DNA from: Prochlorococcus sp. AG-409-L18
GTDB taxonomy: Bacteria; Cyanobacteriota; Cyanobacteriia; PCC-6307; Cyanobiaceae
Length of the DNA stretch: 64,000 nucleotides
Direction: 5' to 3'
NCBI GenBank assembly: GCA_003215535.1
Contig: QCKG01000008.1
Span: 21,818 to 85,817, forward strand
The position numbers were made by a program, and so were the translations under genes. The notes beneath the pieces are model-generated. The model had not been told where the DNA came from. It searched no databases and saw only the letters and a list, made by a program, of their open reading frames with translations. Below, piece by piece: positions 53,732 to 64,000 of this stretch (positions are counted from its first letter, which is position 1; each line of letters opens with the position of its first letter).

Positions 53732-54754
53732 TTATTTCCATTTCTTAGCAACAATCTCAGCCAAATCAACCACCCTTTGACTATATCCCCACTCATTGTC
53801 ATACCAAGCTAAAACCTTGATCAAATTATCTCCTATAGACATAGTCAACGCCTCATCAAGAATGGTTGATTCATTTGTACCTGCATAATCTGTTGAGACC
53901 AGAGGTAAATCACCGTATTTGATTATTCCTTTCATATCTCCCTCTGAAGCTTTCTTTAGAGCGGAGTTCACTTCTTCAGCCGATGTGGAACGCCCAGCTT
54001 CGAAGACCAAATCCACTGCAGATACATTCGGAGTTGGTACGCGCATTGCTATACCAGTAAGTTTGCCTTTCATTTGAGGGTAAACCAACGCTACAGCCTT
54101 AGCTGCACCAGTCGATGTAGGCACAATATTCATTGCAGCAGCACGAGCACGACGAAGATCACGATGACTATTATCAAGGATCCTTTGATCACCTGTGTAA
54201 CTATGAATAGTAGTCATCAATCCCTTATTAATTCCAAAGGTTTGATCCAAAACTTTTACTATTGGAGCCAAGCAATTAGTCGTACAGCTAGCATTACTTA
54301 GAATGTCATAGTCTTCATGGCGATATTGATCTGCATTCACTCCAACAACATAAGTTCCAACTCCATCTCCTTTTCCCGGAGCAGTTAAAATAACCTTCTT
54401 AGCACCTGCCTGAATGTGCTTACTAGCTCCTACATCTGTATTAAAAACTCCTGTTGATTCAATAACTAAATCAATACCCCATTCCTTCCATGGAAGATTC
54501 AATGGGTTGCGATCGGAGAAGCACCTAATGGCCTTCCCATTGATGATAAAAGTATCATCAGAATGACTGATTTCAGCATCCTTGATCTGACCTAAAATTG
54601 AGTCATATTTCAATAAATGAGCACAGGTCTTGGGGTCTGAAGTGACGTTGATCCCCACGACCTCAATTCCGGTGTTTTCGCCCCTGCTCAACCAACAGCG
54701 CATGAAATTGCGTCCAATGCGTCCGAATCCATTTATCGCTACTCGCAAGGTCAT
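53732..54754 (-). CDS. gap2: glyceraldehyde-3-phosphate dehydrogenase, Gap2 type
   Basis: 340 residues from the ATG at 54754 ([20 protein letters not shown]). The frame stays open 34 codons further upstream but those residues lack family similarity, so the start at 54754 is chosen. NAD(P)-binding GFGRIGRN, catalytic [13 protein letters not shown] with Cys157, and [17 protein letters not shown] near the end. Gap2 works in the Calvin cycle and accepts NADPH. Divergent from murC. Confidence 0.95.
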   Translation of the reverse strand: MTLRVAINGFGRIGRNFMRCWLSRGENTGIEVVGINVTSDPKTCAHLLKYDSILGQIKDAEISHSDDTFIINGKAIRCFSDRNPLNLPWKEWGIDLVIESTGVFNTDVGASKHIQAGAKKVILTAPGKGDGVGTYVVGVNADQYRHEDYDILSNASCTTNCLAPIVKVLDQTFGINKGLMTTIHSYTGDQRILDNSHRDLRRARAAAMNIVPTSTGAAKAVALVYPQMKGKLTGIAMRVPTPNVSAVDLVFEAGRSTSAEEVNSALKKASEGDMKGIIKYGDLPLVSTDYAGTNESTILDEALTMSIGDNLIKVLAWYDNEWGYSQRVVDLAEIVAKKWK

Positions 54755-54950
54755 AAGAAAAGCGGGAAAGCCGCAAGCTAATAGGCAGGGATCATACAGA
54801 AATGCGGCGCAAGCCAAAAAAGCTTCCAATCCAAGTGCCCAAAGTACAGATTTCAAAAACCTCGAAGTCTCGAGTTAGTGCCAGGTAAAAAGCCTGTCAT
54901 TAGCCTGCCAATGAAAGCTGCCTTATCTTGCAAAAGACTTCCACTAGCCT

Positions 54951-56399
54951 TTGAAAAAACAGCTCGACAAAGGAATCCATATCCACTTCATTGGTGTTGG
55001 AGGGATTGGAATGTCAGCTTTAGCCTTAATCCTCGTTCAGCGCGGTTACTCAGTATCAGGATCTGACCAAAGAGATTCCAAAAGGGTTCAAAACTTAGCT
55101 TCAGCAGGTATCCAAATCTTCACAAACCAAACATCATCAAATATTCGAGCCATTTTTCAAAACCGAACAACCCCACCTCTTGTGGTGGTGAGTTCAGCAA
55201 TACCTAAAAACAATCCTGAACTAATAGCAGCACAAAAAGCTCATTTAGATATCTTGCACCGAGCGGACTTGCTCGGTGCTCTAATTCAGCAGCAAGAGTC
55301 AATTGCAATAGCTGGTACGCACGGCAAAACAACTACAAGCACAATCATTACCACCTTGCTGCATGAAGCAGGTCAAGACCCAACTGCTGTCATCGGAGGA
55401 TTAATACCTTGTTTCAATAGCAACGGCCACATAGGGCAAGGAAGATTGCTCATAGCAGAGGCTGATGAATCAGACGGGAGCCTTGTGAAATTCAAGCCTT
55501 CACTTGGATTAATCACAAATTTAGAATTAGACCACACTGACCACTATCCCAATATTGATAGCCTAATTAGCACAATGAAACGGTTTAGTGAAGGATGTAA
55601 AATTGTATTAGCAAATTACGACTGTCAGAATCTAAAAGATAATATAAATGCATCAGTCTGGTGGTCAGTAAAAACATCAATTGAAGTTGAATTTGCAGGT
55701 CTCCCTATCGAACTTAATGGCAATCAAAGCATTGCAAATTATTATGAAAAAGGTAAATTAATTGATCAAATTCAGATTCCCATACCAGGCCTGCATAACC
55801 TCAGCAATGCTATTGGCGCCCTGGCAGCGTGTCGACTAGAAGGAGTTCCATTTCAAAAATTAAAACCCTGTTTACAACATCTAAAATCACCTGGTCGTCG
55901 CTTTGAATTCCGTGGTCTATGGGAAGGACGCCAAATTGTAGATGACTATGCACATCATCCCAGTGAAATTCATGCAACACTTGAAATGGCTCGATTAATA
56001 ATTAACAGCAATGAAGGAATACTTCCTAAAAAATCAAATAGAATTTTCGCAGTATTTCAACCACATCGTTATAGTAGAACAAAAAAATTCCTTAATGAGT
56101 TTGCTATTGCCCTAGGGGGAGCAGATTATATTCTTTTAGCTCCTATCTATCCAGCGGGTGAAGATCCGATTGAAGGTATAAATAGTAACTGTCTAGCACT
56201 TAGACTAAAGAATTTGCACCCTAATTTAAATATATCCGTTGCAAATAACTTTGACGAGGTACTCAGTTATATAAAAGAGAATAGCCTCACAAATGATTTA
56301 ATTTTGGCAATGGGAGCTGGGAATATAAATTGTCTTTGGGATTATTTAAACTACAAAAATAATAATCAAGTAAATTCCTCCAAATCTATTGCTGCATAA
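54951..56399 (+). CDS. murC: UDP-N-acetylmuramate--alanine ligase
   Basis: 482 residues. It adds L-Ala to UDP-MurNAc. [18 protein letters not shown] near the start, [20 protein letters not shown] (ATP P-loop), [38 protein letters not shown] and [15 protein letters not shown] are all typical. A TTG start at 54951 is supported by an in-frame TAG six bases upstream (54945). First of three same-strand genes, murC-murB-ybaB. Confidence 0.96.
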   Translation: MKKQLDKGIHIHFIGVGGIGMSALALILVQRGYSVSGSDQRDSKRVQNLASAGIQIFTNQTSSNIRAIFQNRTTPPLVVVSSAIPKNNPELIAAQKAHLDILHRADLLGALIQQQESIAIAGTHGKTTTSTIITTLLHEAGQDPTAVIGGLIPCFNSNGHIGQGRLLIAEADESDGSLVKFKPSLGLITNLELDHTDHYPNIDSLISTMKRFSEGCKIVLANYDCQNLKDNINASVWWSVKTSIEVEFAGLPIELNGNQSIANYYEKGKLIDQIQIPIPGLHNLSNAIGALAACRLEGVPFQKLKPCLQHLKSPGRRFEFRGLWEGRQIVDDYAHHPSEIHATLEMARLIINSNEGILPKKSNRIFAVFQPHRYSRTKKFLNEFAIALGGADYILLAPIYPAGEDPIEGINSNCLALRLKNLHPNLNISVANNFDEVLSYIKENSLTNDLILAMGAGNINCLWDYLNYKNNNQVNSSKSIAA

Positions 56400-56404
56400 T
56401 TATT

Positions 56405-57298
56405 TTGCCTGGCTTTAATATAAAAAAACTCATTCGACTTTCGAAATATACAACCTTGCGAGTGGGAGGACCAGCAGAATGGTTAGGAGAACCAGAAAAT
56501 ATAAATGAGCTAAAAGGAATGCTTTCATGGGCAATATCAAAAAACCTAAATGTACAGATAATTGGAGCAGGTTCAAACCTTCTAATAAGTGATTTTGGCT
56601 TGGAAGGGTTAAGCCTATGTATGCGCAAATTCCAGGGAAGTCGTTTTGACCAAACAACTGGAATTATTGAAGCTTTTGGAGGCGAGCCTATCCCTTCATT
56701 GGCGCGTCGTGCAGCAAAAAAAGGACTGAAAGGGCTCGAGTGGGCAGTTGGAATACCTGGAACTGTTGGAGGAGCCGCTGTAATGAATGCTGGAGCACAA
56801 GGTGGATGTATTGCAGATCGACTCGAATCTGTAAAAGTTTTACCCATCAATGGAGAAGATCCTTTTGAAATAAAGAAGAAAGATCTTGCATTTGCTTACA
56901 GGCACAGTCAGTTACAAGAAGAACAATTAATCGTAATATCAGCTCGTTTTAAATTAGAACCTGGACATGACAAACAAGAGCTAAGCCATATAACAAGTCA
57001 GAACCTAAATCATCGGACTCATACACAGCCATATCATCTTCCAAGCTGTGGAAGTGTATTTCGCAATCCAGAACCCCTGAAAGCAGGACGCCTAATTGAA
57101 AGCGTTGGCTTAAAAGGGTTTAGAATAGGCGATGCAGAAATATCGAAAATTCACGCTAATTTCATAGTTAATCAAGGCAACGCCTATGCAAAAGAAATAA
57201 ATGATCTAATCCTATTAGTACAACAAAAAGTTGAAAAAGCACATGGTTTGATCCTTCACCCAGAAATAATGCAACTAGGTTTTGAAGAAAAGGATTAA
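56405..57298 (+). CDS. murB: UDP-N-acetylenolpyruvoylglucosamine reductase
   Basis: 297 residues, type II MurB length. It reduces UDP-GlcNAc-enolpyruvate with [61 protein letters not shown] and AFAYRHSQL, then [20 protein letters not shown] with the proton-donating Ser. TTG start at 56405, six bases after murC, as in many bacteria. Confidence 0.95.
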   Translation: MPGFNIKKLIRLSKYTTLRVGGPAEWLGEPENINELKGMLSWAISKNLNVQIIGAGSNLLISDFGLEGLSLCMRKFQGSRFDQTTGIIEAFGGEPIPSLARRAAKKGLKGLEWAVGIPGTVGGAAVMNAGAQGGCIADRLESVKVLPINGEDPFEIKKKDLAFAYRHSQLQEEQLIVISARFKLEPGHDKQELSHITSQNLNHRTHTQPYHLPSCGSVFRNPEPLKAGRLIESVGLKGFRIGDAEISKIHANFIVNQGNAYAKEINDLILLVQQKVEKAHGLILHPEIMQLGFEEKD

Positions 57299-57324
57299 TC
57301 TACTTATTACTAATTCAAAAATAA

Positions 57325-57675
57325 ATGGCAGCATTCGGACTCCCAAATTTCGGACAACTCACAGAAGCTTTCAGAAAAGCTCAGGAAATCCAACAAAATG
57401 CCCAGAAAATGCAAGAAGAGCTTGAGGCAATGGAAATAGAAGGAGCTAATGAAGACGCACGAGTAAAAATCTATTTATCAGGAAACCAAAAACCCCTACG
57501 AGTAAATATTGACAAATCATTACTTACCGAAGGAAAAGAAGTCACAGAAAATGCCGTTCTTGAAGCTCTACAAAAAGCCTTCATGCTTTCCACAACAACC
57601 ATGAAAACAAAAATGGAAGAGCTAACTGGAGGTTTAAACCTTAACCTTCCTGGCCTTAGCGAAGAGAATGAATAG
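57325..57675 (+). CDS. YbaB/EbfC-family nucleoid-associated protein
   Basis: 116 residues. Helical N-terminus ([20 protein letters not shown]), central strands and a helical end ([20 protein letters not shown]) give the usual hairpin dimer that binds DNA. Length and the acidic tail match family members. Third gene after murC and murB. The 3' end overlaps rsgA by 20 bases on the other strand. Confidence 0.9.
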   Translation: MAAFGLPNFGQLTEAFRKAQEIQQNAQKMQEELEAMEIEGANEDARVKIYLSGNQKPLRVNIDKSLLTEGKEVTENAVLEALQKAFMLSTTTMKTKMEELTGGLNLNLPGLSEENE

Positions 57676-58582
57676 TTTCTTCTAAGAGATCCCTGTAATG
57701 GGAATATCGATCCCAACTCCTAGAAACCCCACACCCGGGCTCATCCTTATGCAAACAATTCCTAAACTTGCAAGGAAATTCTCTTAACTGAACTCGTAGT
57801 TCTGGGAAAAGGCTCGCAAGATTATTTGGTTCAATTTGTATCTCAGGTCTATTAAATCCAGGCGTATCTGCAACAAAGGAATTATCCCCTATAGAAAAAA
57901 GTTCTACATGACGTGTTGTATGACGACCACGCTTCAACTTTCCTGATACAGGATTAACAGGTACCTTTTCTTTGGGCAATAAAAAATTAATCAAACTACT
58001 TTTACCTACACCAGATGGCCCACAGAGTACTGCTAGCTGCGTAGTTTGAAGTTTGGATCGTAAAGCCTCAATTCCTTGACCATTTTTAGCAGAAACTAAT
58101 GATGGTTGATAACCCCAACTTTGAAAGCGTTTCACATATTCTTGTAGAAGGTTTGATTCAATCAAATCTATTTTATTTAGAACCAAACTAACCTTTAAAC
58201 GAATTTGTTCAGCTGTTAAAAGAAAGCGACTCACCTGATCAAAATCTAAACTTGGTTGGGCAACAGCTATAATCACAACGGTTTCAGTAACATTAGCGAC
58301 TGAAGGGCGATTTAAAAAACTTTTTCTTGGCTGAATATGACTTACTACTCCTGTAGCTTGATTCCAATCAATAGCTTCGACCTCCACTCTATCCCCTACA
58401 TTTACCAAAAGGCCACGATGGTTTAATTTATTCCTCCTAGTGCACAGCAAACAAAAAGATTTAGAACTTTTATGTTTCTGTGATATAGATAAATTTAATT
58501 CAGAAAGATCAGGTCTAACAAATAAGTAATTTGCCTTTAAAGAAACTACTATTCCATTGATACTTTGGCAATCATTGGACAC
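57656..58582 (-). CDS. rsgA: small-ribosomal-subunit biogenesis GTPase RsgA
   Basis: 308 residues. OB-fold N-terminus, then a circularly permuted GTPase: VLNKIDLIE (G4), [12 protein letters not shown] (G5), [20 protein letters not shown] (G1), [10 protein letters not shown] (G2) and [12 protein letters not shown] (G3). Zinc-binding C-terminus with [16 protein letters not shown]. It matures the 30S subunit. Its start overlaps the TusA-like gene by 11 bases and it forms one transcript with it. Confidence 0.95.
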   Translation of the reverse strand: MSNDCQSINGIVVSLKANYLFVRPDLSELNLSISQKHKSSKSFCLLCTRRNKLNHRGLLVNVGDRVEVEAIDWNQATGVVSHIQPRKSFLNRPSVANVTETVVIIAVAQPSLDFDQVSRFLLTAEQIRLKVSLVLNKIDLIESNLLQEYVKRFQSWGYQPSLVSAKNGQGIEALRSKLQTTQLAVLCGPSGVGKSSLINFLLPKEKVPVNPVSGKLKRGRHTTRHVELFSIGDNSFVADTPGFNRPEIQIEPNNLASLFPELRVQLREFPCKFRNCLHKDEPGCGVSRSWDRYSHYRDLLEETIHSLR

Positions 58583-58817
58583 CTGGAATCACCATTAGTC
58601 TCATCCAATTTGATTCGCTCAGAATAATCTCAACATGATGCCCTGCAGCTCTAAGGCCAGGAATCACAAGCTCCTCTGGCTCTCCTTTGTCTAGATCAAC
58701 CTGCAAATATTCTTCAGGGCCTAAGGCTTCAATGGTTAAACGACATCTAATAAAGTTGACAGGACAAGGAGTACCACGAAGGTCAATATGTTTAGAGTAA
58801 ACAGAAGATTTATTCAT
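58572..58817 (-). CDS. TusA/SirA-like sulfur-carrier protein
   Basis: 81 residues. The active Cys sits in DLRGTPCPVNFIRCRLTIEAL (Cys-Pro motif near residue 18), the TusA signature. Members carry persulfide sulfur for tRNA thiolation or cofactor synthesis. The C-terminal helix-strand HHVEIILSESNWMRLMVI is typical. It lies two bases after dnaJ and overlaps rsgA, so it is in the grpE-dnaJ transcript. Confidence 0.85.
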   Translation of the reverse strand: MNKSSVYSKHIDLRGTPCPVNFIRCRLTIEALGPEEYLQVDLDKGEPEELVIPGLRAAGHHVEIILSESNWMRLMVIPGVQ

Positions 58818-58819
58818 GA

Positions 58820-59950
58820 TTAATCACCAAATAAGCCAGAAAAAAGACCACTCTTATGATGATGATTTTGAGGACCTTTAGCAGAGTAATGGCCGGCTAA
58901 TTCTTGCAATAAATCACGTTCCTCTTCAGACAAACGGGTTGGAACGATAACTTTTACAGAAATAGAATGATTACCTCTTGCTACAGGATTACCCAATTTG
59001 GGAATACCCTTATTTTCTAAAATAAGAACTGCATTAGGCTGAGTTCCACTTGGAATATCTAACTTTGTAGGACCATCAACTGTATCTACTTCAATAGAGT
59101 CTCCCAAAATTGCCTGTAAATAACTAACATTTATTTCCGAATGAATAGTCAGACCATCTCTTCGCAACTTTGGATGCGTTTTAACCGTTAAGAAGACATA
59201 CAAATCTCCAGAAGAGCCTCCTCTTAAGCCCGCATTTCCTTCTCCTGAAATACGCAAACGAGTTCCTGTATCTACACCTGCAGGAATATTAATACGTAAT
59301 TTTTTTCTGACTTGAGTAACTCCTTTCCCACCACAGGAATTACATGGATCTGCAATCACTTGTCCTGTACCCCCACAATTAGGACATTCAGCAACTTGAG
59401 TAAAACTCCCAAAAGGAGTTCTTGTGGCTCTTCTGACCTGTCCTGCTCCTCCGCAAGTACTACAAGTAGTTGGTCCACTACCTACCTTGGCCCCGCTACC
59501 AGAACATTTTGTGCACGTCTCTAAATGAGGGATTTTTATTTCCCTTTCTTTTCCAAAAACAGCTTGATCAAAATCAATTGTTAAGTCATAACGAAGATCA
59601 TCTCCTTGTTGAGGCCCTCGACGACTTGAACGACCTCCTGCACCTTGCCCAGGCCCACCAAACCCACTGAAGAAAGTCTCAAAAAGATCTGCAAAGCCTC
59701 CCATGTCTCCCATATCAGGCATGCCACCGCCGCCTCCCAAACCTGCTTCACCAAATTGGTCATAACGAGCACGAGTTTGTGGATCTCCAAGTACTTCATA
59801 AGCTCGACCAATTTCCTTAAATCGTTCTTCAGCTCCAGGTTCTTTATTTATATCTGGGTGATACTTTCGCGCCAAACGGCGATAAGCCCTCTTCAAAGTA
59901 TCTCCATCAGCATCCCTGCCCACACCTAAGAGGTCGTAATAATCGGACAT
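58820..59950 (-). CDS. dnaJ: molecular chaperone DnaJ
   Basis: 376 residues. J domain at 1-70 with the invariant His-Pro-Asp ([20 protein letters not shown]), a Gly-rich linker, four CxxCxGxG-type zinc-binding units ([42 protein letters not shown]) and the substrate-binding C-terminal beta domains. It recruits unfolded proteins to DnaK. It lies 47 bases downstream of grpE. Confidence 0.97.
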   Translation of the reverse strand: MSDYYDLLGVGRDADGDTLKRAYRRLARKYHPDINKEPGAEERFKEIGRAYEVLGDPQTRARYDQFGEAGLGGGGGMPDMGDMGGFADLFETFFSGFGGPGQGAGGRSSRRGPQQGDDLRYDLTIDFDQAVFGKEREIKIPHLETCTKCSGSGAKVGSGPTTCSTCGGAGQVRRATRTPFGSFTQVAECPNCGGTGQVIADPCNSCGGKGVTQVRKKLRINIPAGVDTGTRLRISGEGNAGLRGGSSGDLYVFLTVKTHPKLRRDGLTIHSEINVSYLQAILGDSIEVDTVDGPTKLDIPSGTQPNAVLILENKGIPKLGNPVARGNHSISVKVIVPTRLSEEERDLLQELAGHYSAKGPQNHHHKSGLFSGLFGD

Positions 59951-59997
59951 CAGATGGTCATCTCCCTGATATTGAAGCTAAAAACCAAAATCATGAA

Positions 59998-60774
59998 TCA
60001 GAACTCCTTACTTGGCGAATCTGCATCCTGTGAAGTATCAAGCTCAGCAGAATTTTCTAGGGATTCTTCAGAGGTCTTACTTTGAGGACCAGGTCCCATA
60101 GATACCTTTACAAGTGCGTGCCGCAAAACACGTCCATTTAGGTGATAACCACGTTGCATCTCCGCAACAACAACATCCTCGACCTGCTCTTCACTTGGCT
60201 CTCTTAAAACTGCCTCATGAAGAGTTGGGTCAAACACCTGACCAACTACCCTCATTGGAGCAACCCCCAGCTGCTTCAAAACATCTACAAGCTGCTTATA
60301 AAGGCCCTGATAACTTCTATGTAGAGCCTGCGCCTCCTCTCCTTGTGGATCTAGTTGCTGTCGAGCTCGCTCAAAATTATCAACCACTGGCAGAATCTCG
60401 CTAAGGGTGCTGCAAGTGAGCTGAAGACGAAGATCATCTTGATCACGACTTTGCCTCTTCCGAAAATTATCAAAATCAGCTGCGATTCTCATGTATTGAC
60501 TGCGAAGAGTCTCGTGCTCTTTTTCTAACTGCTGCAAACGAGCTTCATTATCGGCAGGCACTCCAGTTTCTGTTGCTACTACCTCGACATCATTTCCTGC
60601 GAGATTTGATAGAACCTCTTTTGCTGAATCCTCAGTCCCGACATTCTTCTGTGATGTTGTTTCGTCAACCGATGTATTTCCTATAGGAGCCTGAGTCTGA
60701 GACTCCGTTTCTGCCAAAACCTCAGGCGCATCATCAACAGATTCTTGTGCCGAAGATGGGACTTCTCCACTCAT
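59998..60774 (-). CDS. grpE: nucleotide exchange factor GrpE
   Basis: 258 residues; the N-terminal 75 residues are a low-complexity acidic extension (rich in Glu, Ser, Thr), then the coiled-coil stalk ([34 protein letters not shown]) and the beta wing ending with [20 protein letters not shown]. GrpE releases ADP from DnaK. The start [13 protein letters not shown] is preferred as it is the first ATG. First gene of the grpE-dnaJ group here. Confidence 0.95.
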   Translation of the reverse strand: MSGEVPSSAQESVDDAPEVLAETESQTQAPIGNTSVDETTSQKNVGTEDSAKEVLSNLAGNDVEVVATETGVPADNEARLQQLEKEHETLRSQYMRIAADFDNFRKRQSRDQDDLRLQLTCSTLSEILPVVDNFERARQQLDPQGEEAQALHRSYQGLYKQLVDVLKQLGVAPMRVVGQVFDPTLHEAVLREPSEEQVEDVVVAEMQRGYHLNGRVLRHALVKVSMGPGPQSKTSEESLENSAELDTSQDADSPSKEF

Positions 60775-60978
60775 GCTGATCAGTTTGCAGATTTGAATTT
60801 ATACATTTTGAAGGGCAAACCACACTCACCACAAGCTACGGAAGCCCGCACCTACTTTTTTATCTGACTGATGAGAAAAGAAAAATAAAAACAACACAGT
60901 ATAAAACCATCCAATATCTAAACCTTTTTGTTAAAGATATAAAGGATTAACAATGTATACTTAGAAATTGATTAACTC

Positions 60979-62262
60979 CTATTGAAGCACATTCTTCTTT
61001 TGATTGCGATGCTCAAAAGCTCCTGCAATTGCCTTGCCAGCCAACCAACCACTTGTCCAACAATGTTGAAAATTAAAACCACCTGTTACACCATCAATAT
61101 TGAGAAGTTCTCCGGCGAAGTGCAAACCTACGCATAATTTACTTTCCATCGTTAAAATATTGATTTCAGCCAAAGAAACTCCTCCTGCTGTAACAAATTC
61201 TTCACCAAAAGGACCACGACCCGTAACTTTATAATTAGCAGATATCAAAAATTTTGTTAAATTATCGGCATCTTGATTTGAAAAGTCAGACCATCTACTT
61301 TGAGGATCTATTCCTACTTTCTTTATAAATGTAACCCATAATCTTTTTGGTATGTCCATAAAAGGTCTTTTTGCTGACAGCTTGCTAGAAGGTGCTTTTA
61401 ATCGAAAAGAATTAAATGTTTGTATGACTTGTTCTGGCGTGTCAGGAATCCACTTAACAGTTAAATCAGCCTTGTATTTATTTTCAAACAAATCACGAGC
61501 TGAAAAAGCAGATAATCGTAATACAGCTGGCCCACTTAATCCCCAATGCGTTAATAGTATTCTTCCTATTTCTTCAAAACGTTTCCCGCAAATATCTAAT
61601 GACAAATAAATATTATCTAAAGCAATACCTTTACATTCTTTTAGATAACTTGCTTCAAGTCCCAACGTAAATAGTGATGGAACTGGAGGAATAATTAAAT
61701 GACCAAAACTAGAAGCAATTCTTCTGCCACTCGGATGACCACCTGTAGCAATTAAAACTTTCTTAGCAAGAAATAAAGAACCCCCACGCAAATGAACTAA
61801 AAATTGATTATTATCTAATTTCTCAAGCCTAGTCGCCATATGTTGCTTATAAATAACAACTCCGGCTTTCTTGGCTGACTCTCTTAAACATTCAACAACA
61901 GAACAAGAATTATTAGAAACCGGAAACATCCTTCCATCTTCTTCCGCGACAAGTTCTAATCCTCTTTCAGCAAACCAAGCAACTGCATCCCCTGATGAAA
62001 AGCGACTAAAAAGACCCATCAAAGGAAGCCTTCCTCTGGGATAGTTAGTAACTAGATCTTTAGGATCCCAACAAGCATTCGTTACATTGCAACGGCCACC
62101 TCCACTAATACGAACCTTCTCAAGTGGCTTAGAAGTCCCCTCTAAAAGATAAACGGATAACAAGCCCTCTTCTGCCGCAGTAATTGCGCCCATAAAACCA
62201 GAGGCGCCGCCACCAATGACAACTAAATCAACTGATTGAGCGGAAACCAAGGGCAACTCCAT
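60979..62262 (-). CDS. FAD-dependent oxidoreductase of the YhiN/HI0933 group
   Basis: 427 residues from ATG 62262 (MELPLVSAQSVDLVVIGGGA). The longer frame up to 62361 would overlap msrB by over 130 bases and has no family similarity. FAD site VVIGGGASGFMGAITAAEEG, ISGGGRCNVTNA near 65-76 (family signature), LIATGGHPSGRRIASSFGH, and GVTGGFNFQHCWTSGWLAG near the end. Function uncertain; some members act on modified tRNA or as redox partners. Its start still overlaps msrB by 35 bases. Confidence 0.85.
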   Translation of the reverse strand: MELPLVSAQSVDLVVIGGGASGFMGAITAAEEGLLSVYLLEGTSKPLEKVRISGGGRCNVTNACWDPKDLVTNYPRGRLPLMGLFSRFSSGDAVAWFAERGLELVAEEDGRMFPVSNNSCSVVECLRESAKKAGVVIYKQHMATRLEKLDNNQFLVHLRGGSLFLAKKVLIATGGHPSGRRIASSFGHLIIPPVPSLFTLGLEASYLKECKGIALDNIYLSLDICGKRFEEIGRILLTHWGLSGPAVLRLSAFSARDLFENKYKADLTVKWIPDTPEQVIQTFNSFRLKAPSSKLSAKRPFMDIPKRLWVTFIKKVGIDPQSRWSDFSNQDADNLTKFLISANYKVTGRGPFGEEFVTAGGVSLAEINILTMESKLCVGLHFAGELLNIDGVTGGFNFQHCWTSGWLAGKAIAGAFEHRNQKKNVLQ

Positions 62263-62737
62263 TATTGCAATAGCGTTTTCCTGTTGGTCTTGGTCCATCA
62301 TTAAACACATGTCCCTGATGACCACCACATCTGCGACAGTGATATTCAGTCCGTGGAACAATTAATTTGAAATCTACTTTCGTCTCAATAGCATTATTTA
62401 AAGGTTGCCAAAAACTAGGCCATCCCGTTCCACTATCAAACTTCGCTTCAGAAGAAAACAAAGGCAAGTCACACCCAGCACAATAAAAAATCCCTTTTCG
62501 TTTCTCATCATTCAATAAACTAGAAAAAGGTGGCTCAGTTCCCTCCTTTCTCAAAACCCTATAGGCATCTATTGGGAGCCTCTTGCGCCACTCATCATCA
62601 CTCAAGTTCCAATCCGCATCACTAACAGCATTGATTGCCCCAACAACCTTTTTAGGTCTGGAAAAAATTCCTAAAACACCTGTAATAAAACCCATAAGAA
62701 CTGATCGACGAGTACAAAATAAAAAAGGGTTGTTCAT
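62228..62737 (-). CDS. msrB: peptide methionine (R)-S-oxide reductase with an N-terminal signal-like region
   Basis: 169 residues. The reductase core holds FYCAGCDLPLFSSEAKFDSG (first zinc Cys pair), GTGWPSFWQP, PRTEYHCRRCGGHQGHVFND (second zinc pair) and RYCNNGVALGF, where the Cys of RYC is the catalytic residue. The first 25 residues (FLFCTRRSVLMGFITGVLGI) look like a twin-arginine-type export signal or membrane anchor, so it may repair oxidised methionine outside the cytoplasm. Divergent from the dus gene. Confidence 0.9.
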   Translation of the reverse strand: MNNPFLFCTRRSVLMGFITGVLGIFSRPKKVVGAINAVSDADWNLSDDEWRKRLPIDAYRVLRKEGTEPPFSSLLNDEKRKGIFYCAGCDLPLFSSEAKFDSGTGWPSFWQPLNNAIETKVDFKLIVPRTEYHCRRCGGHQGHVFNDGPRPTGKRYCNNGVALGFRSIS

Positions 62738-62797
62738 AAAGGAAACAAATTCGAAAACTTTTTAAACCAATTTTAACTATCTCAGAAGCATCAAGAT

Positions 62798-63802
62798 ATG
62801 AATAAGCAAAAATCAGCAAAGTTAAATGCAGCCTATCGATTCAGTGTTGCACCCATGCTCGACTGTACAGATAGACATTTTAGGGTACTTATGAGACAAA
62901 TTAGTCGAAGGGCTCTGCTATATACGGAAATGATTGTTGCTAAGGCTTTACATCACAGTGAACACATTAATCATCTACTTGATTTCGATTCAATAGAACA
63001 TCCAATATCACTACAAATTGGCGGGGATGATCCAATAATTCTTGCTGAAGCATCTCGTTTGGCTGAAGAATGGGGTTATGACGAAATTAATCTAAATATT
63101 GGATGCCCAAGTAAAAGAGTGCAATCAGGAAACTTTGGTGCTTGTTTAATGGCGCAACCAGATTTGGTTGCAAAGTGTATTGATGCAATGACAAGAGCAT
63201 CTACCTTACCTGTGACTGTAAAACATAGAATAGGTATTGATAATCTAGATAGCGATAAATTCTTAAGAGATTTTGTAGACACCGTCTCATCAGCAGGAGC
63301 TAAACGGTTTGCAATTCATGCAAGAAAAGCTTGGTTAGAAGGTTTAAACCCAAAAGAAAATCGAACAATTCCTCCACTCCAATATGAACGAATTACTGAG
63401 CTTAAGAAACAACGTCCTGAACTTCTAATTGAATTAAATGGCGGTTTAGAAACACCAGAAGATTGTATAAATGCATTAAAGACTTTTGACGGAGCAATGG
63501 TTGGAAGAGCTGCATATTCCCATCCATTGCGATGGCAAAAAATTGATGAAATAATCTATGGAGAAAGACCTAAGCCCATTAAAGCTTCTGAAGTTATCAA
63601 AGGATTAATGCCTCATGCAGAAGAGCATTTAAATCGAAATGGTCGACTATGGGATATTTGTAAACACGTTATTCAAGTAGTCGAAGAAGTCCCTGGAGCT
63701 CGCTTATGGAGAAAAAATCTTTCTTTACAAGCTCAAGCAAAAAACGCTCAATTAAAAGTCCTTGAAGAAGCAGCCCTGCAACTTGAAGATGCGGGGCTTT
63801 AA
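62798..63802 (+). CDS. dusA: tRNA-dihydrouridine synthase, DusA type
   Basis: 334 residues. Flavin TIM barrel: FSVAPMLDCTDRHFR at the start, TEMIVAKAL, INLNIGCPSKRVQSGNFGAC with the catalytic Cys, VKHRIGID, FAIHARKAWLEGLNPKENR and ELNGGLETPED, MVGRAAYSHP near the end. It reduces uridine 20 in the D-loop of tRNA. The GLNPKENR stretch marks the DusA subgroup. Confidence 0.92.
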   Translation: MNKQKSAKLNAAYRFSVAPMLDCTDRHFRVLMRQISRRALLYTEMIVAKALHHSEHINHLLDFDSIEHPISLQIGGDDPIILAEASRLAEEWGYDEINLNIGCPSKRVQSGNFGACLMAQPDLVAKCIDAMTRASTLPVTVKHRIGIDNLDSDKFLRDFVDTVSSAGAKRFAIHARKAWLEGLNPKENRTIPPLQYERITELKKQRPELLIELNGGLETPEDCINALKTFDGAMVGRAAYSHPLRWQKIDEIIYGERPKPIKASEVIKGLMPHAEEHLNRNGRLWDICKHVIQVVEEVPGARLWRKNLSLQAQAKNAQLKVLEEAALQLEDAGL

Positions 63803-63825
63803 AACTTCTTAGGCTAATTAGCTAA

Positions 63826-64000
63826 CTAACCTTCTGCTCCGCCGTAATCAGCCTGAGTGTCTTCGTCTTGAGAATTAAAGCCTCCTCCATCAGGAGCAGT
63901 CCCTCTTCGACGACGACTCCGGCCCTCATCATAAGAACTTGAGTCTGCGGAAGGAGCACCTCCTCCTCCATAGCTTCTATCTTCCCAACCTCTGGCTCCA
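63826..64000 (-). CDS. Gly-rich C-terminus of a probable RNA-binding protein, cut by window edge
   Basis: The minus strand from the window edge to the TAG at 63826-63828 encodes 57 residues rich in Gly, Ser, Arg and Asp (GWEDRSYGGGGAPSADSSSY, SRRRRGT, TQADYGGAEG). This matches the disordered tail of cyanobacterial glycine-rich RNA-binding proteins (RRM type), whose RRM domain would lie beyond the window. The RRM itself is not seen, so the assignment is inference. Confidence 0.6.
   Translation of the reverse strand, partial: GARGWEDRSYGGGGAPSADSSSYDEGRSRRRRGTAPDGGGFNSQDEDTQADYGGAEG

Noticed and set aside
54755..54856. N-terminal extension of gap2 by 34 residues
   Set aside because: The extension is hydrophobic and lacks family similarity; GAPDH normally starts at [11 protein letters not shown].

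Overview
The window looks like a chromosomal segment of a small-genome marine picocyanobacterium, most likely a low-light-adapted Prochlorococcus. The pointers are AT-rich DNA, very tight gene packing (several convergent genes abut or overlap), many tiny membrane-protein genes, and cyanobacterial genes such as Gap2-type GAPDH, paired flavodiiron proteins, cbiD, ThiO-type glycine oxidase and a CYP38-like lumenal cyclophilin. The strain assignment is inference; no marker gene here fixes it.

Positions 1-12540 are an accessory region, low in G+C and gene-poor for this kind of genome. It holds an SRAP protein, a run of four tiny membrane proteins, surface-modification genes (an exostosin-like glycosyltransferase, a TPR-SGNH protein, an FkbM methyltransferase), a secreted repeat protein, several decayed genes and long non-coding stretches. 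It ends at the 3' end of argJ. Copies of the last codons of argJ (INADYTT or a close variant, plus the stop codon) recur at 5983, 9635 and 11932, besides the real one at 12541. They cut the region into cassettes. TCACA/TGTGA motifs spaced exactly 11 bp apart lie near these copies, and a remnant that looks like the N-terminal part of a tyrosine recombinase (9252-9518) lies just downstream of one of them. I read this as serial site-specific integration into the 3' end of argJ.

Positions 12541-38000 are core genome: argJ, coaE, gatB, thiO, ndk, speA, alaS, a SNF2 helicase with a SWIM-domain partner, a complete TRAP transporter (dctP-dctQ-dctM), two flavodiiron proteins followed by an FMN reductase, penicillin-binding protein 2 and two conserved hypothetical genes.

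Around 38900-39830 a second, smaller insertion sits at the 3' end of guaA. A 22-bp copy of the guaA end (one mismatch) lies at 38922, and between it and guaA are one exported TPR protein and repeats of CGGTGAAGT. Its layout (core copy, repeats, one exported-protein gene, repeats, intact host 3' end) matches the 0.6-kb element at argJ, but with different sequences. The two look like miniature integrative cassettes of one kind using protein-gene 3' ends as attachment sites. This is the most interesting feature of the window.

Positions 39805-64000 are again core genome: guaA, cbiD, an alanine/serine-glyoxylate aminotransferase, tRNA-Gly(CCC), an AbrB-type membrane protein, a second SNF2 helicase divergent from an HNH nuclease, pdxA, accB-efp, a lumenal cyclophilin, thiL, gap2, murC-murB-ybaB, the grpE-dnaJ-tusA-like-rsgA group, a YhiN-type flavoprotein, msrB, a DusA-type dihydrouridine synthase and the C-terminal end of a glycine-rich protein.
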